From Chondrilla cf. caribensis (lineage: Eukaryota > Porifera > Demospongiae > Chondrillida > Chondrillidae), in the NCBI GenBank assembly GCA_964020155.1, contig OZ026556.1:1982001-2046000 (forward strand): a stretch of DNA of 64,000 nt, in the 5' to 3' direction. The position numbers and the translations under genes were made by a program. Under the pieces are notes generated by a model. It was not told the DNA's origin. It saw nothing but the letters and a program-made list of their open reading frames with translations, and did no database searches. Of the stretch, positions 1 through 17,525 are shown in pieces; the stretch's first letter is position 1, and every line of letters starts with the position of its first letter.

Positions 1-218
1 GTGAATTTGATATGTGTTAAAAACAGGAAGTTTAATCAACCAAATGTGGTCACCCACTGTAGATTTACCACATGAATGGTGTCCGATCATATACACTGCA
101 CACAAATATGCATATACCAGGTATGCTATGTAAACTGTAGATTTCCACTGCCATCCTAACCCAATGCGGTCTGCATTTGATGATGCACTATTAGCTTGCA
201 GTGATGTGAGGTACTCAC

Positions 219-6728
<6,510 letters not shown>

Positions 6729-6994
6729 GTATACGTAGAGCAACACAGTCTGATGGACATTTCAGGTTCAATTCTACAATTTTGAATTTGAACTCAGTGT
6801 CTGGTCAGGCGACTGATGGAGTCAGCTGTAATTATATATAACTGAAATATGCCTTCGTTTATCATAGTTCAAATGTACGTATACCTAGTATATAGCCTTT
6901 AAAGAAGAAGTGTGTGTGGGTGTACATCTTTCGAGTGTGTTGCATTGTGTTTTGTTTGAGTGTGTGTTTGCATGTGCGTGCGCGCGTTTGTGTG

Positions 6995-7216
6995 TGAGTC
7001 ATGCCGCCATGTAAATCTTCCGTCTTTAAAGGCTGTGGGACAACTTGATAGAACATGCGCAGTGGTGCATGGGCTGTGTTTACAAAGGCGACAGGCAGGT
7101 GATGTTTGGATTCTCCAACGGTGTAAATTCATGGGAGTGGGGAGGGTGTCGGATCCTGCCTTGAGTGGAAATGGTAGTTGGCCTCTTGGGAGGCCATCCA
7201 TGATTCTGCCCCACAA
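6995..7216 (-). pseudogene. Non-LTR retrotransposon 3' coding fragment (RT-associated zinc finger)
   Basis: The minus-strand reading frame holds DTLPTPMNLHRW, then a Cys-x2-Cys ... His ... Cys array (CRLCKHS, TAHVLSSCP), then GRFTWRHDS. This is the layout of the zinc finger that follows the reverse transcriptase in many animal LINEs. No reverse transcriptase domain is present upstream, so it is a dead 5'-truncated or eroded copy. After WRHDS the frame runs into low-complexity sequence. A second fragment with the same motif lies at 56.06-56.55 kb. Confidence 0.8.
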
Positions 7217-7239
7217 TTTTTTGCTTTCTTCTATTTGAT

Positions 7240-7862
7240 CACTTGACTAAATTTGCTCTGTACCTCTAGAGATTGTAAAATTTGTAAAAATTGTTCAAAA
7301 CACCTTATTTATGACATCGATGTTTACATGATATGTTTTAAACACCAGTGATTTATCATAATACCCTTAGGAAAGGAAGTCATCCTCAACAGCACTACAT
7401 TCCAGCTATTATGCAACAGAATAAGTGTCAGAATACAACACATGACCATCTATTGTTATATTACTTATACTAATGAATGTAAAGGTGGGTGATTCCAAGC
7501 AGCAGGACTACCATTGATAAATTTGTACTCAAAACATAGTCGTATAGCTTAATGTCATAATGATCAATCACTTAATGCAATTCAATAGTACAAGCAACCA
7601 GCAAATTATAACTAATACTGAGTTGTAGGAAGAAAAATAATGAAGTAAACATAATAGCATAATATTTGTGTTAATTTTTGTTTAGTCTCATTCAGACTGA
7701 ATGTGACTGTTATTAAGTCATAATATCAGCAGCTAGACTAAGATATGGTTGCATGAATTGCACTTAATCTCCTCAGCACTTCATCCTAGGGTCGAACTGA
7801 ATTAAATGGAGATGATACGAGTTATGATAAGCATTATTGATGATTAGTGTAGCTGAATGTAA

Positions 7863-7863
<1 letters not shown>
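7240..7863. other. Intergenic AT-rich spacer between TRMT1 and the VWA/EGF gene
   Basis: I see no coding exon, RNA gene or clear repeat here. It was checked on the minus strand for further EGF-like exons of the gene at 7.9-10.5 kb and none was found. Confidence 0.6.

Positions 7864-7929
<66 letters not shown>
7864..7929. repeat. (TG)n microsatellite
   Basis: About 33 TG units, starting just beyond the predicted stop codon of the minus-strand VWA/EGF gene. Confidence 0.97.
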
Positions 7930-7930
<1 letters not shown>

Positions 7931-7938
7931 ATGTGCGT

Positions 7939-10511
7939 TCACATTAGTAGTAATCTTAAGAACTTACAGATTTCACAGAGACCTCCATAATAACCTGGTG
8001 GGCAAACACATGAAGTCCTCAATCGTCCAAAACGACGTACAGTCACACATCTTCCACCATTCCTACATTGACAACCAGGCGCCGGTGTCTAGAAAAAAAA
8101 TAAATATATATATATATATACATACATATTCATGCTGGAAAATGTGTATGCAGTTTACCCATGCATAAATATAAGACATTGTTGTATGTACAATACAATT
8201 GCATGTACACTGATAAATAAAAGCAAATTAAGAGATCAACTCACCCCAATTCCAATTGCCACTGTTTCATTTTTCAAATTTCGACCAGTTGTATCAGCAA
8301 AACTGAGGTTCATTGTACCTCGTCCAGTGGGAGATGTTCCACTAGGTGCCACGGTTACTCGGAAGGACACCGGGGTGCCACTTAGGACAACCGTGGATGG
8401 GTTAACTGACAGACCAACTCCACTGATAGCTGTGGTGGCGGTTATCTTCACAGACAAAGAACAAGATGGCCACAGCTTGGCAGTGCTGAGGGTGAATACA
8501 TAATCCTTGCTGCTGCCCTTGGAGATCTGCTTAGGAGCAGTGACAGTAGACAGGACCAGAGACCATGGAGTGGGGACATTTTTGGTCAGTTGAGTGCTTT
8601 CGAAGGCATAACCTCTGGTGGAGATGCCCTGGAACTGAAAGTAGAAGGCTTCCTTGGGAACTGTAATCAGTCCACGTAGATATCCACCACAACTGGTCAG
8701 CTTCACTTGCTGGAGAATTTTACCATTTGAGCTGATGAGATCCACACGCTGTGAAGCAGAGGATGACAGACTGCCCAACTGAGCAGACAGGATCAAAATG
8801 GAAATCGGACATCCTGGAGATGGTATGGCATCAACAGGTTTACTGTCACCCTCGATGAAGTCGACGCTGAAACGAAAGCTATTTTTGATGTTGATATCAA
8901 TGTCAAGCGATCCATTTGAACATACAGACCAGCTACCACTAACAGGATTATTGAAACTGTAGATGCTCAAACTGTTTAGTGTAGGTATGTTCTTTACAAC
9001 TGCAGCTGAAGAATCCTGGATGGTAATGGATGTAGTTCCATGTGGATGGATAACTACACTCAGGTGGTAGGCAAATTCAGATACAACAAAGTTACGGCAT
9101 CCTAAAGGGGCTGATCTCTTTTTAGAAGTGCAACTGGTAGCAGGAAGATAGCTACCAAAACCTCCAGTGTAGGCATTAACAAATGTATCGAATCCTGCAT
9201 TACTAATAGAGTTCACTAATATACCACCTACAGAATTAACTACTTCCATGTATGGCCGGCCTGTATTTTTGATGCAGTTCTCATATGCTACTGGTGTAGC
9301 ATAGCAACTGGCTGGTAGAGGACTGTAATCAACAAGATTGTTGAGAAAACCATGCAAAATCAAATCTGGAAGAGTGGGATTAGGGTTTTTGGTCTCCAGT
9401 TTAGTTTTTATAAAGTTCCTATTGGAATAATCTCTAGCCGGAGCATCTGTAAATAGAATAATATGACTGAACTCATCGTTACCTGTTTCAGGGTAGCGGA
9501 TGGATTTGTCAATGGCTCTGCTGATACCACCCATCCCATACTCTGGCCAATCACCTCCACAGTAGCATCCAGTCACACCTGCATCACAACAGGCTTTGAT
9601 GCTTGCAAGATCACCCAACATGGTGGTCATTTGTGATATGTCAGAGCTGTCATACTCTTTGGGATCGTAGAACCATGTGTTTGGCTCTGCAAAACAAATA
9701 AGAGTGAAAAGGGGATACATTACAGTATAATGACTAAAATTTGACTGAGAAAGTACAGTGTATATCCAGAGTATATTTTACCTGGGTCATTGAATGTTCC
9801 AAGAATGTACTTTTCCGGGCCATTTAAACCAGATGCCAAAAAAGATCGAACCAAGCACTTAGCAATTTCAATGTGTGGTCCCATACTGCCAGTATCATCT
9901 AATACGAAGGCTACAGAATATTTACCACCTGTTAAGGGTTCGAAAAATAATCTTCCTACATGATTTGCATTCTGAATTGTACAGTAAAAGTTTATGATTG
10001 CTGCATTAGGTGTGCCTGGAGCAACTGTTGGTGTACGTTTAGCTCTTGTGCTGACTTTCTTCATCAGACAGACCAGAGACCCATATGCTTTACGAAGTTC
10101 TGTTATGTTTTTCTTCGTGTAGGCCGTTTCATACTTTGCCTTGATAGCTGCGAAATCACCAATGCCAATGCGGTCCGATCCGTAGCATGCCTTGTACATG
10201 GACTTTGAGATATCACCAACAGCCTCATAAAATGTTGCACTTTTTTCGGGGGTGCTGGTTACTCCAGCTGCACATAGGAGACGTCTATACGCTGAGTCAT
10301 AAGTAGCGACCCCATGTCCACAAGCCCGACTTCCAGGAATACTTTCAGCTAGCTCTGCAATTTCACTTAAGGTTTCTCGTTCTGCCGTCTTCCTCAGTCT
10401 AACATAGGGCACAGTAGAAGCAAGGCATCGACTTCCTACTGGCTCCAAAATGGCCGACTCAGCAAATATTGACAGAAAGGATACCAGGATAAGATTCACA
10501 GCTAGGTTCAT
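7939..10511 (-). CDS. Secreted hemicentin-type VWA and EGF-like protein (intact paralogue)
   Basis: Three exons: 9782 to 10511 (or 10562), 8245-9686 and 7939-8088, compatible in phase, about 773-790 aa. Order: hydrophobic signal peptide (MNLAVNLILVSFLSIF), a propeptide of about 150 residues, a furin-like RAKR, then a VWA domain with metal-site DDTGSM, a GTFNDP step and FTDAPARDY, as in hemicentin N-termini. A long beta-rich region follows, then one EGF-like domain (CRNGGRC...CVCPPGYYGGLC). Two ATGs precede the preferred start, but a TATA-like box sits directly before them, so the ATG at 10511 is favoured. The last exon reads to a TGA at 7939; a donor-like site just before it matches a real donor in the longer paralogue at 28-33 kb, but no further exon is visible. 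Function is probably extracellular matrix or surface adhesion, by family analogy only. Confidence 0.88.
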
Positions 10512-10562
10512 GACTGATTGCAGCCAGGACTGGAGTGGGTGCTGCATGAACTCTCTGTTCAT

Positions 10563-10570
10563 TTATATAG
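10563..10570 (-). promoter_or_regulatory. TATA-like box of the VWA/EGF gene
   Basis: The minus strand reads CTCTATATAAATG immediately before the most upstream ATG. If it works as a TATA box, transcription would begin near 10535, so the first usable ATG would be at 10511, exactly where a good signal peptide starts. Confidence 0.4.
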
Positions 10571-10821
10571 AGTTGGAAATTGAGATTCACAAAAAATGTA
10601 CACAAAACCCTCATATTTCCTATAATATAATATCTGTAATAGTCAAAGATTATTATGAGACACTGTAATTATAACTATACTAAAGCATAGTCCTCTATTG
10701 TCGTCATTGATCAAAGTGACTTTGGTTTATTAAATAGTAATTGAATTCCCAGCCATAGATGAGACAATCATATGCCTTGAAGCAAACTTTAATATATGGC
10801 TCTTAGAACCATGTCTTTAAT

Positions 10822-10996
10822 TGAATATTAAGTCATTTTGCCACTGAATGTGACAGCTAGTGATTACAGTGCGACCTTGTGGGTGCTTTGAGAATTACTA
10901 TGGCCAGCTAAACTTACGGTGTCTGAACTTGTGTTAGCTCATAATGCATTGCCAACTGTCCTGATTAAACTCCAATCACATAGACTAAAACATGCC
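10822..10996 (+). repeat. Dispersed repeat family A, copy 1
   Basis: This stretch (contains gtcattttgccactgaatgt and agctagtgattacagt) is clearly similar to 18186-18380 and, in reverse complement, to 19205-19405 and 22590-22785. No coding potential is seen. It may be a non-autonomous element, but ends and target duplications are not clear. Confidence 0.75.
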
Positions 10997-11477
10997 ATGA
11001 GGATTTGGATCCTTCAGTGCCCATGTTGTTCGGTACATATGATGTGCAGATACTGGGAAGTCCTATTATTATCACAATGGAGCATTGAAGACATGCTGTA
11101 GAACAGCAATTAATGAATTCAATGAAGATTAAGTGATGTTAATATATATGTTATTGTGTTTCTCTCTACATAGATTATATATAGTACACAGTTTTGTTGT
11201 TCAAGAGCTTTCTTACTACAAGTACTAGTGATTCGGAAGCAAGATTGACAATCATATTATCAGACTTGGAGGCATAAAATTGCATTGATTATCCAGAGAA
11301 AGGTATCATTGTACCAATGTCCCAAAGCCTTACCAAATGGTATGGTTTGTTTGAAGAAAATCTGAGGCTAACTAGCACAATAGCACAATATATACGTACA
11401 TATCACACTGGATGCATAGGTTGAAGTGTCGGGCAAGCCTAACTGAGTGCCTATAATAATACAGGTGCACATGGTAA

Positions 11478-11498
11478 TCTCTCTTTCTCTTTCCTCTT

Positions 11499-11544
<46 letters not shown>
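11478..11544. repeat. (CT)n-(TG)n compound microsatellite
   Basis: A CT-rich tract passes directly into TG repeats just upstream of the Gypsy insertion at 11561. Confidence 0.85.
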
Positions 11545-11547
<3 letters not shown>

Positions 11548-11560
11548 TTGTACACGCATA

Positions 11561-11934
11561 TGTAATGCAAGAATGTCACCATCACCATGATCCTCAGCAG
11601 TACATGTTTAACTTACGTACAATTGTGTTATAGTAAACTATATTTAGGTATCACGTATGTGTTCATAGGTAATTAGCGCTATGCGCTAAACAATGGAGTA
11701 GTGTCTTGTGTTATGTATGTTCTTTGTGATAGGCCACGTGTAGTAGTGTGTGTGTGTGGTCTAAAACGAAGTAGAATAGGAGTGAGTGTTGTAAGTCGAC
11801 CGCGTTCGACAGTTTTAGGATTTGGTTTGATTTATTGCTGCTCAAGTGAATTCCGTTGCTCGTACTGCATGAGTTACGCCGCCTCCGCACGCTTGATAAG
11901 GAAGCACCACAAATTCTGTTAAACAAACGCTACA
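11561..11934 (+). repeat. 5' LTR of the Gypsy element
   Basis: 374 bp, begins tgtaatgcaag and ends aacgctaca; same sequence as 17521-17894. It contains small ORFs on both strands that recur in the other LTR and are not genes. Confidence 0.97.
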
Positions 11935-11936
11935 TT

Positions 11937-11954
11937 TGGGGGCCGGTCCGGGAT
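11937..11954 (+). promoter_or_regulatory. Primer-binding site
   Basis: TGGGGGCCGGTCCGGGAT lies 2 bases after the LTR. It closely resembles the proline-tRNA primer site used by several retroelements, with two differences; the primer tRNA is therefore inferred as proline-like. Confidence 0.75.
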
Positions 11955-12000
11955 CGAAGCACTGTGCGACGATTATCAGCCGCAATCTAAGTCGACAAGG

Positions 12001-14739
12001 ATGTCAGGTACAGAATCTTTACGGTTGGCGCTGGATAACGCAAAAGCCAGGGTCCAGGAGCTAGAAGTGGAAAACCGCAAGTTGCGCGATGGAAATCCAC
12101 AGCAGGCTAGCGAGGTGGACAAGGATCAGGAACTTGGTCATCTGAAAGAGTTATACGAGCAGGCCCTGAGAGATCTGCAGGATAGGCAGACCGAACTAGA
12201 GGGATCGAAGCGGCAGTTAAACGAGCTACGCGAGAGAGAGGCCGAATTACCTCATCTCGAAGAAGAATTACAACTAGAGGGAAAGTACGATGAAAGACAA
12301 GAAGATTTGGCACGTCAACGCACCGAATTTGAGCTAGAGAGGTACAGATCTCTCGAGAGGGAACGTCAGAAGTGGGAGATACGAGAAGCGCGATTACTTC
12401 AACAGATAATCGACCTACAACAATCCCATGGCGTTAGAGGGAATGATGGAGCCAGCACTGGTCAAAGAGAAGTTACATCAGTTGATTCACAGACGCCACC
12501 AACACATGGAGAAGCAACCACGAACACTGTCAGCCCCATGGTTGACACTTCTACTGTTCCATATGTCCCTGTTGCAACAGAGACGCCTATGCCTGGATCA
12601 ACAGCATCGCATATCGGAGCACACACCAGTCCGTCGTTATCACCTGCCATTCAACCACATCCACCGTCACCTCCAGCACTTGTCACCGAGACGACACCAC
12701 CTGTACCTGGAGATCATTCTACTTTTGTTCCATCACCGATGGAGACACTCCTAATGGCACAACAGATACCACCTATAAGCAAGTTTTCTGGAGATGAACG
12801 CTCGGGTGAACCTCAAGATTTTGTTGAGTGGATCGAACAATTTGAGCTTGTAGCGTCTGCCTTCAATTGGTCGGAGCAAGCTAAACTGGTCAACCTCACA
12901 ACTAGACTGAAGGGACAGGCTTATTCCTTTTATCGTGCTTGTACACCAGACCTGAGGGCTCAGTACACCCCACTCGTAAACGCTTTGAAGGAGAGGTTCA
13001 CCCCCGTCAACATCCAAGCTGTACAAAGTAGCCTGTTTCATGACCGTCGACAGGGAACACATGAATCAGTGGATGGCTATGCCCAAGAACTAAAGAGGTT
13101 GTTCTATAAGGCCTACCCAAAGACACTGCAAGCAGGCCAGGCCACCGAGGAGATGGGCCAAAGCGTATTGTCATCTCAGTTCATCACCGGATTGCAGCGG
13201 GATATCAAGGTAAAGCTAGCAGGGCAAGAGGGGAGTATCGACCAACTTCTCGTAAAGGCACGATTCGAGGAAGCAAAGCTTCGTGATCTTGGAGCAGTCA
13301 GCTACAGACAATCGGAGAAGGGCAAGACCCCTCAACCAACACATCAGGCAAAGGGAGGAGATATACCCGTTACCCAAACTCGTGACAATAGAAGTTGGAA
13401 CAACCGAGAACGAAGGAATAAACAGCATGGTGTATGCCATGAGTGTGGCAGTAATAACCACTATTATCGCCAGTGTCCCATGCGCAAGGTAGTAAGCCGT
13501 GAGGCCACAAGACAAAATAGTGGAAAGGTCGCAGGAATTACCAGCACAAGGACTGCTCACCCCACCACAGAAAGCTTTACAGATGAGCAGTTGACATCCT
13601 CCGAGGAGACACCCCAAACCAGCGAGACGATTAATTGGCAGGACAAAGCAGTTTGTGATACACTGGAGGAAAGCCTGGTGACTTTGCACGGGATAACTTC
13701 ATCTACCGAGGTAACGAAAGGTATAATGGGCCCCAGCCATACCACCACTGTAGAGGTGGAGGGACGTCCAGCCAAGGCACTGATTGACACCGGATCCCCA
13801 GTGACCATTATCTCCTTACAGTTTCTAATCTCTACGTTGGTAGGAAACCTACAAACAACTGAACAGAGCAAAGATGTCACCCGCGAGCTGGTGAAGAAGC
13901 GTTTGATGCCTACACAGTTCTGTCTTCGGAGCTACAGTGGAGCCAAGCTCCCAATAGTCAAACAGGCGCAGGTCCAACTGACAAGAGGTCCTTTTAATGT
14001 CAGTGCAGTCATCCAAGTGCAGGACAACGCACCTGTGGAACTCTTGCTCGGGACAGATCTCCAACCTCAATTGGGATTTTGTCTACTCGATGAGATGCCC
14101 TCTCAGCAGCCAATAACTTCGCAGGACCCAACTGTTACACCAAACGTACTCCCATCCTTACCAGAAGAACTCGCACCCAGTTTAGAAGACTCTACCAAGG
14201 TTCGTACTGGAACACCACCCAACCTTGGTGTGGTTGGCAGTGTCTGTTTACTACAAGCTACCAGGATTCCAAGTCGGCACACTCGGATTGTTGCAGCACA
14301 AACGGATTGTGACCCCAATGTTTATCAGTCTTCAGCGACTATCTTCCACCCCCATACAAGGCTTACTGAGATCACCGGGCTGGTTTTGGAGGAAGCACTT
14401 GTCGACCCCGATTCTACTGTGGCCGTGAGTATCACTAACCCTCTCCACCATCCCATCCAACTTCAAGAGGGTCTCTCGCTAGGACAGTTAGAAGCCACTG
14501 AATGGGTGAAGGGTATCGATTTGGAGTTGGGATGCTTTTCCCAAGCGGGTAGTGATGACCTGGTGTGTGGAGCAGTTGTAGATGGCAAAGACGAAGCCAC
14601 CAAGAGACGTGTACTTAAGTTGTTAGAGGAGCTCCAGCCTGATCGGTGGAACCTTGAAAAGCAACAGAAGCACCAGATGGAGACACTTGTAGCCAAGTAT
14701 CATGATGCTTTCGCATTGGATCAGAGTGAGCTTGGCTAA
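12001..14739 (+). CDS. Gag and protease polyprotein of the Gypsy element
   Basis: 912 codons. The first 130 or so residues are highly charged and look like a coiled coil. A proline/threonine-rich linker leads to a capsid-like region (about 255-440). One zinc knuckle of CCHC form (CHECGSNNHYYRQC) starts near residue 479. An aspartic protease with the active-site triad DTGS lies at about residue 596. The ORF ends at a TAA directly before the region that in related elements leads into reverse transcriptase, and residues after the stop keep the expected similarity for about 25 codons. The product would be packaged in element particles. Confidence 0.95.
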   Translation: MSGTESLRLALDNAKARVQELEVENRKLRDGNPQQASEVDKDQELGHLKELYEQALRDLQDRQTELEGSKRQLNELREREAELPHLEEELQLEGKYDERQEDLARQRTEFELERYRSLERERQKWEIREARLLQQIIDLQQSHGVRGNDGASTGQREVTSVDSQTPPTHGEATTNTVSPMVDTSTVPYVPVATETPMPGSTASHIGAHTSPSLSPAIQPHPPSPPALVTETTPPVPGDHSTFVPSPMETLLMAQQIPPISKFSGDERSGEPQDFVEWIEQFELVASAFNWSEQAKLVNLTTRLKGQAYSFYRACTPDLRAQYTPLVNALKERFTPVNIQAVQSSLFHDRRQGTHESVDGYAQELKRLFYKAYPKTLQAGQATEEMGQSVLSSQFITGLQRDIKVKLAGQEGSIDQLLVKARFEEAKLRDLGAVSYRQSEKGKTPQPTHQAKGGDIPVTQTRDNRSWNNRERRNKQHGVCHECGSNNHYYRQCPMRKVVSREATRQNSGKVAGITSTRTAHPTTESFTDEQLTSSEETPQTSETINWQDKAVCDTLEESLVTLHGITSSTEVTKGIMGPSHTTTVEVEGRPAKALIDTGSPVTIISLQFLISTLVGNLQTTEQSKDVTRELVKKRLMPTQFCLRSYSGAKLPIVKQAQVQLTRGPFNVSAVIQVQDNAPVELLLGTDLQPQLGFCLLDEMPSQQPITSQDPTVTPNVLPSLPEELAPSLEDSTKVRTGTPPNLGVVGSVCLLQATRIPSRHTRIVAAQTDCDPNVYQSSATIFHPHTRLTEITGLVLEEALVDPDSTVAVSITNPLHHPIQLQEGLSLGQLEATEWVKGIDLELGCFSQAGSDDLVCGAVVDGKDEATKRRVLKLLEELQPDRWNLEKQQKHQMETLVAKYHDAFALDQSELG

Positions 14740-14816
14740 GCTCACCAAGTTACCCACACCATTAACACAGATGGTCACGACCCCATAAAGCAGCACCCTA
14801 GGAGGGTACCTTTGCA

Positions 14817-17525
14817 TTGCGAGGCAAGGTGGAAGACATGATTAGTGATATGTTGCAGAGTAACATCATCAAGCCGTCGCAGAGCCCATGGGCCAGCCCC
14901 ATTGTGTTGGTTGCCAAGAAAGATGGAAGTACCCGTTTTTGTGTGGACTATCGAAAGTTGAATACCGTGACAAAGAAGGATGTGTACCCGCTACCCAGGA
15001 TAGATGATACCCTGGACTTGCTCGCCACCAACAAGTTCTTTTCTACCTTGGACTTAGCATCAGGGTACTGGCAGATCGCCATGGAGGAAACATCTAAGGA
15101 GAAGACGGCATTCACAACCCATGTGGGGTTGTATGAATTCGAAGTGATGCCTTTTGGATTATGCAATGCACCAGCAACATTTCAAAGACTAATGGAGAAT
15201 GTCTTGCACTCGTTAATTGGAAAGAGCTGTCTCGTCTACCTGGATGATGTCCTTGTCCTAGGCAGAACTCTGGAAGAGCACACAGAAAATTTAGAAGCAG
15301 TTCTTAGCAGGATCCGAGCTGCTGGATTGAAGCTCAAACCTAGCAAATGCAACCTGGCAAGGAAAGAAGTTGAGTACCTAGGTTACTGTGTGTCAGCGAA
15401 AGGAGTTGCTACAGACCCAAAGAAAGTGACAGCTATCAAGGCTTTTCCGGTACCACTGGATGTGAAATCCCTGCGTTCTTTCCTTGGGCTCTTGTCCTAT
15501 TATAGGAGATTCATACCGAGTTTTTCGATCATCGCAAATCCACTCTTTGCTCTGACTCGCAAGGATGTACCATTTCAGTGGACAACTGAGTGTCAAGAGA
15601 GTTTCGACAACTTAAAGGACATCCTCAGTAGCGCTACCATTCTAGCATTCCCAGAGTTCAAAGAAGATTTTTTGTTGGAAACTGATGCCTCAGGGGCAGG
15701 ATTAGGGGCTGTCCTATCCCAGAAACAACGGAATGGCCAAATTCGTCCAATAGCCTATGCTAGCCGAACACTACAATCCCATGAAAGGAACTACGGGAGC
15801 ACTGAACTGGAGGGTTTAGCAGTTGTTTGGGCTGTAAAGCACTTTAGGCAGTATCTCTACGGGCATCGTTGCCATGTTTTTACGGACCATGAAGCCCTCA
15901 AGGCCCTTCTCAACACTCCACATCCCTCAGGACGACTCGCACGCTGGGGACTTGTGATTCAGGAATTAGATCTCACAATCAACTACCAACCTGGACGGAA
16001 GAATATGAAGGCTGATGCTCTTTCCCGTAACCCTGTTGAGACTCCTGAACCAGTAGGACACGAGGAGGCACCCAAGGTGGTTGCAATTGTGGACGGCCAG
16101 ATCGCTCAGGCCGGGGAGCCTCATACCCCTGATTCAGTGTCAGAGCGACAACGTAAGGATCCTGAGCTGAGTCCGATACTACTGTTTCTGAAAGAAGGAA
16201 CCCTACCGGGAGATACTCATCTCGCGAAGCAACTTGTGGCTGAAAAGTCTACCTACACCCTCGTAGATGAAACCTTGTTCCGTGTGGCCCCTGATGGTTC
16301 ACTTCGCTTCATTCCTCCGGTGGATGATCGACAGAAGCTATTCAATTCAGTCCATGCTGGCAAGTTTGCAGGACACCTCCGTGAAGCCAAGATCTATAGC
16401 ACCCTAGCAAAGCATTATTGGTGGCCTCGGATGCGAACGGATGTCAATACCTGGTGCAAGTTATGCCTAACGTGTGCCACCCGTCGAGTTGGCCAAGCCA
16501 TCAAACCAGAACTGATGCCGATTCCTGTTGGAGGGCCATTTGATAGAGTTGGCGTAGACATTCTGCAACTCCCCAAATCATCAAGAGGATACCAGTATGC
16601 AGTTGTGTTTGTGGACTACCTCACTAAATGGCCTGAGGTTTTCCCCGCTAGAGATCAGTCTGCCCTCACTATTGCCAAGTTACTGGTGGAACAGGTTATT
16701 TGCCGTCATGGAGTACCCGCAGAGCTGCTGTCCGATCGCGGAGCTAACTTTTTGTCCGGACTTCTACAAGAGATGTATGCACTTTTAGGCATCAAGAAAA
16801 CCAATACTACAGCGTACCATCCACAGACGGACGGTCTAGTTGAAAGGTTTAATCGCACTCTACTCGATATGCTGGCAAAGACCACTGATGGAACTGGACG
16901 AGATTGGGATATTCAATTGCCGTATGTCCTTTATGCATATCGTTCAAGCATCCACCCATCCACAGGAGAGTCGCCTTTCTACCTCATGCATGGTAGAGAC
17001 CCCCGTCTTCCGACAGAGGAGGCAATGGCACCACCAGTACAACGGTATCCTGTGGATGCCACTGACTATAGAACTGAGATGACCACACGAATGGCAGCGG
17101 CATGGGAGTTAGCAAGGAGCCAGGTGAAGAAGGCCCAAGCAAAACAGAAAGAGCACTATGACAGACGTGCTACACCCCCAAACATCACAGAAGGTGAACG
17201 TGTTTTTGTGTACATGCCGGCAGCCAAGTCAGGCCCAGCCTGGAAATTAGCTAGACCCTATCATGGGCCTTACCGTGTAATTCAGTCTCTGGAAGGAGGG
17301 GTTGAAGTTGTCCCCGTGGATCGCTCCCAGGACATCCCAATCAGGGTTTCACTTCAGAGAATACGTCGTTGCCCAGCAGAACTCAGTGATCAGTTCTACC
17401 CACGCAGAGCTCAACCCAGTGCGCAGCAACAAGCACCTGCCATTACATCCAACCAATCAGACTGGACTCTTCGACTTCGTCCACGCGGTCGAGGACGACC
17501 TTCACCACAGGCCGGGGAGATGTAA
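14817..17525 (+). CDS. Pol polyprotein (RT, RNase H, integrase) of the Gypsy element
   Basis: About 902 codons in a different frame from gag. The reverse transcriptase shows FCVDYRKLN near residue 43 and the catalytic YLDD at about residue 141. RNase H follows with ETDASGAG (about 288) and FTDHEAL. Integrase has an HHCC-type zinc region ending CKLCLTC, then a DDE triad: D in GVDIL (about 581), D in SDRGANF (about 639) and E in LVERFNR (about 675). The C-terminal region has a GPYRV segment and no chromodomain that I can see. The stop codon falls inside the first bases of the 3' LTR. All catalytic residues are present; translation would need to cross the break described in the findings. Confidence 0.96.
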   Translation: MRGKVEDMISDMLQSNIIKPSQSPWASPIVLVAKKDGSTRFCVDYRKLNTVTKKDVYPLPRIDDTLDLLATNKFFSTLDLASGYWQIAMEETSKEKTAFTTHVGLYEFEVMPFGLCNAPATFQRLMENVLHSLIGKSCLVYLDDVLVLGRTLEEHTENLEAVLSRIRAAGLKLKPSKCNLARKEVEYLGYCVSAKGVATDPKKVTAIKAFPVPLDVKSLRSFLGLLSYYRRFIPSFSIIANPLFALTRKDVPFQWTTECQESFDNLKDILSSATILAFPEFKEDFLLETDASGAGLGAVLSQKQRNGQIRPIAYASRTLQSHERNYGSTELEGLAVVWAVKHFRQYLYGHRCHVFTDHEALKALLNTPHPSGRLARWGLVIQELDLTINYQPGRKNMKADALSRNPVETPEPVGHEEAPKVVAIVDGQIAQAGEPHTPDSVSERQRKDPELSPILLFLKEGTLPGDTHLAKQLVAEKSTYTLVDETLFRVAPDGSLRFIPPVDDRQKLFNSVHAGKFAGHLREAKIYSTLAKHYWWPRMRTDVNTWCKLCLTCATRRVGQAIKPELMPIPVGGPFDRVGVDILQLPKSSRGYQYAVVFVDYLTKWPEVFPARDQSALTIAKLLVEQVICRHGVPAELLSDRGANFLSGLLQEMYALLGIKKTNTTAYHPQTDGLVERFNRTLLDMLAKTTDGTGRDWDIQLPYVLYAYRSSIHPSTGESPFYLMHGRDPRLPTEEAMAPPVQRYPVDATDYRTEMTTRMAAAWELARSQVKKAQAKQKEHYDRRATPPNITEGERVFVYMPAAKSGPAWKLARPYHGPYRVIQSLEGGVEVVPVDRSQDIPIRVSLQRIRRCPAELSDQFYPRRAQPSAQQQAPAITSNQSDWTLRLRPRGRGRPSPQAGEM
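17510..17520 (+). promoter_or_regulatory. Polypurine tract
   Basis: ggccggggaga lies immediately before the 3' LTR, the position from which plus-strand DNA synthesis is primed in LTR elements. Confidence 0.7.

Noticed and set aside
11701..11926. ORFs inside the LTRs (also at 17661-17886)
   Set aside because: Short, on both strands, identical in both LTRs, and no family resemblance; LTR sequence explains them.
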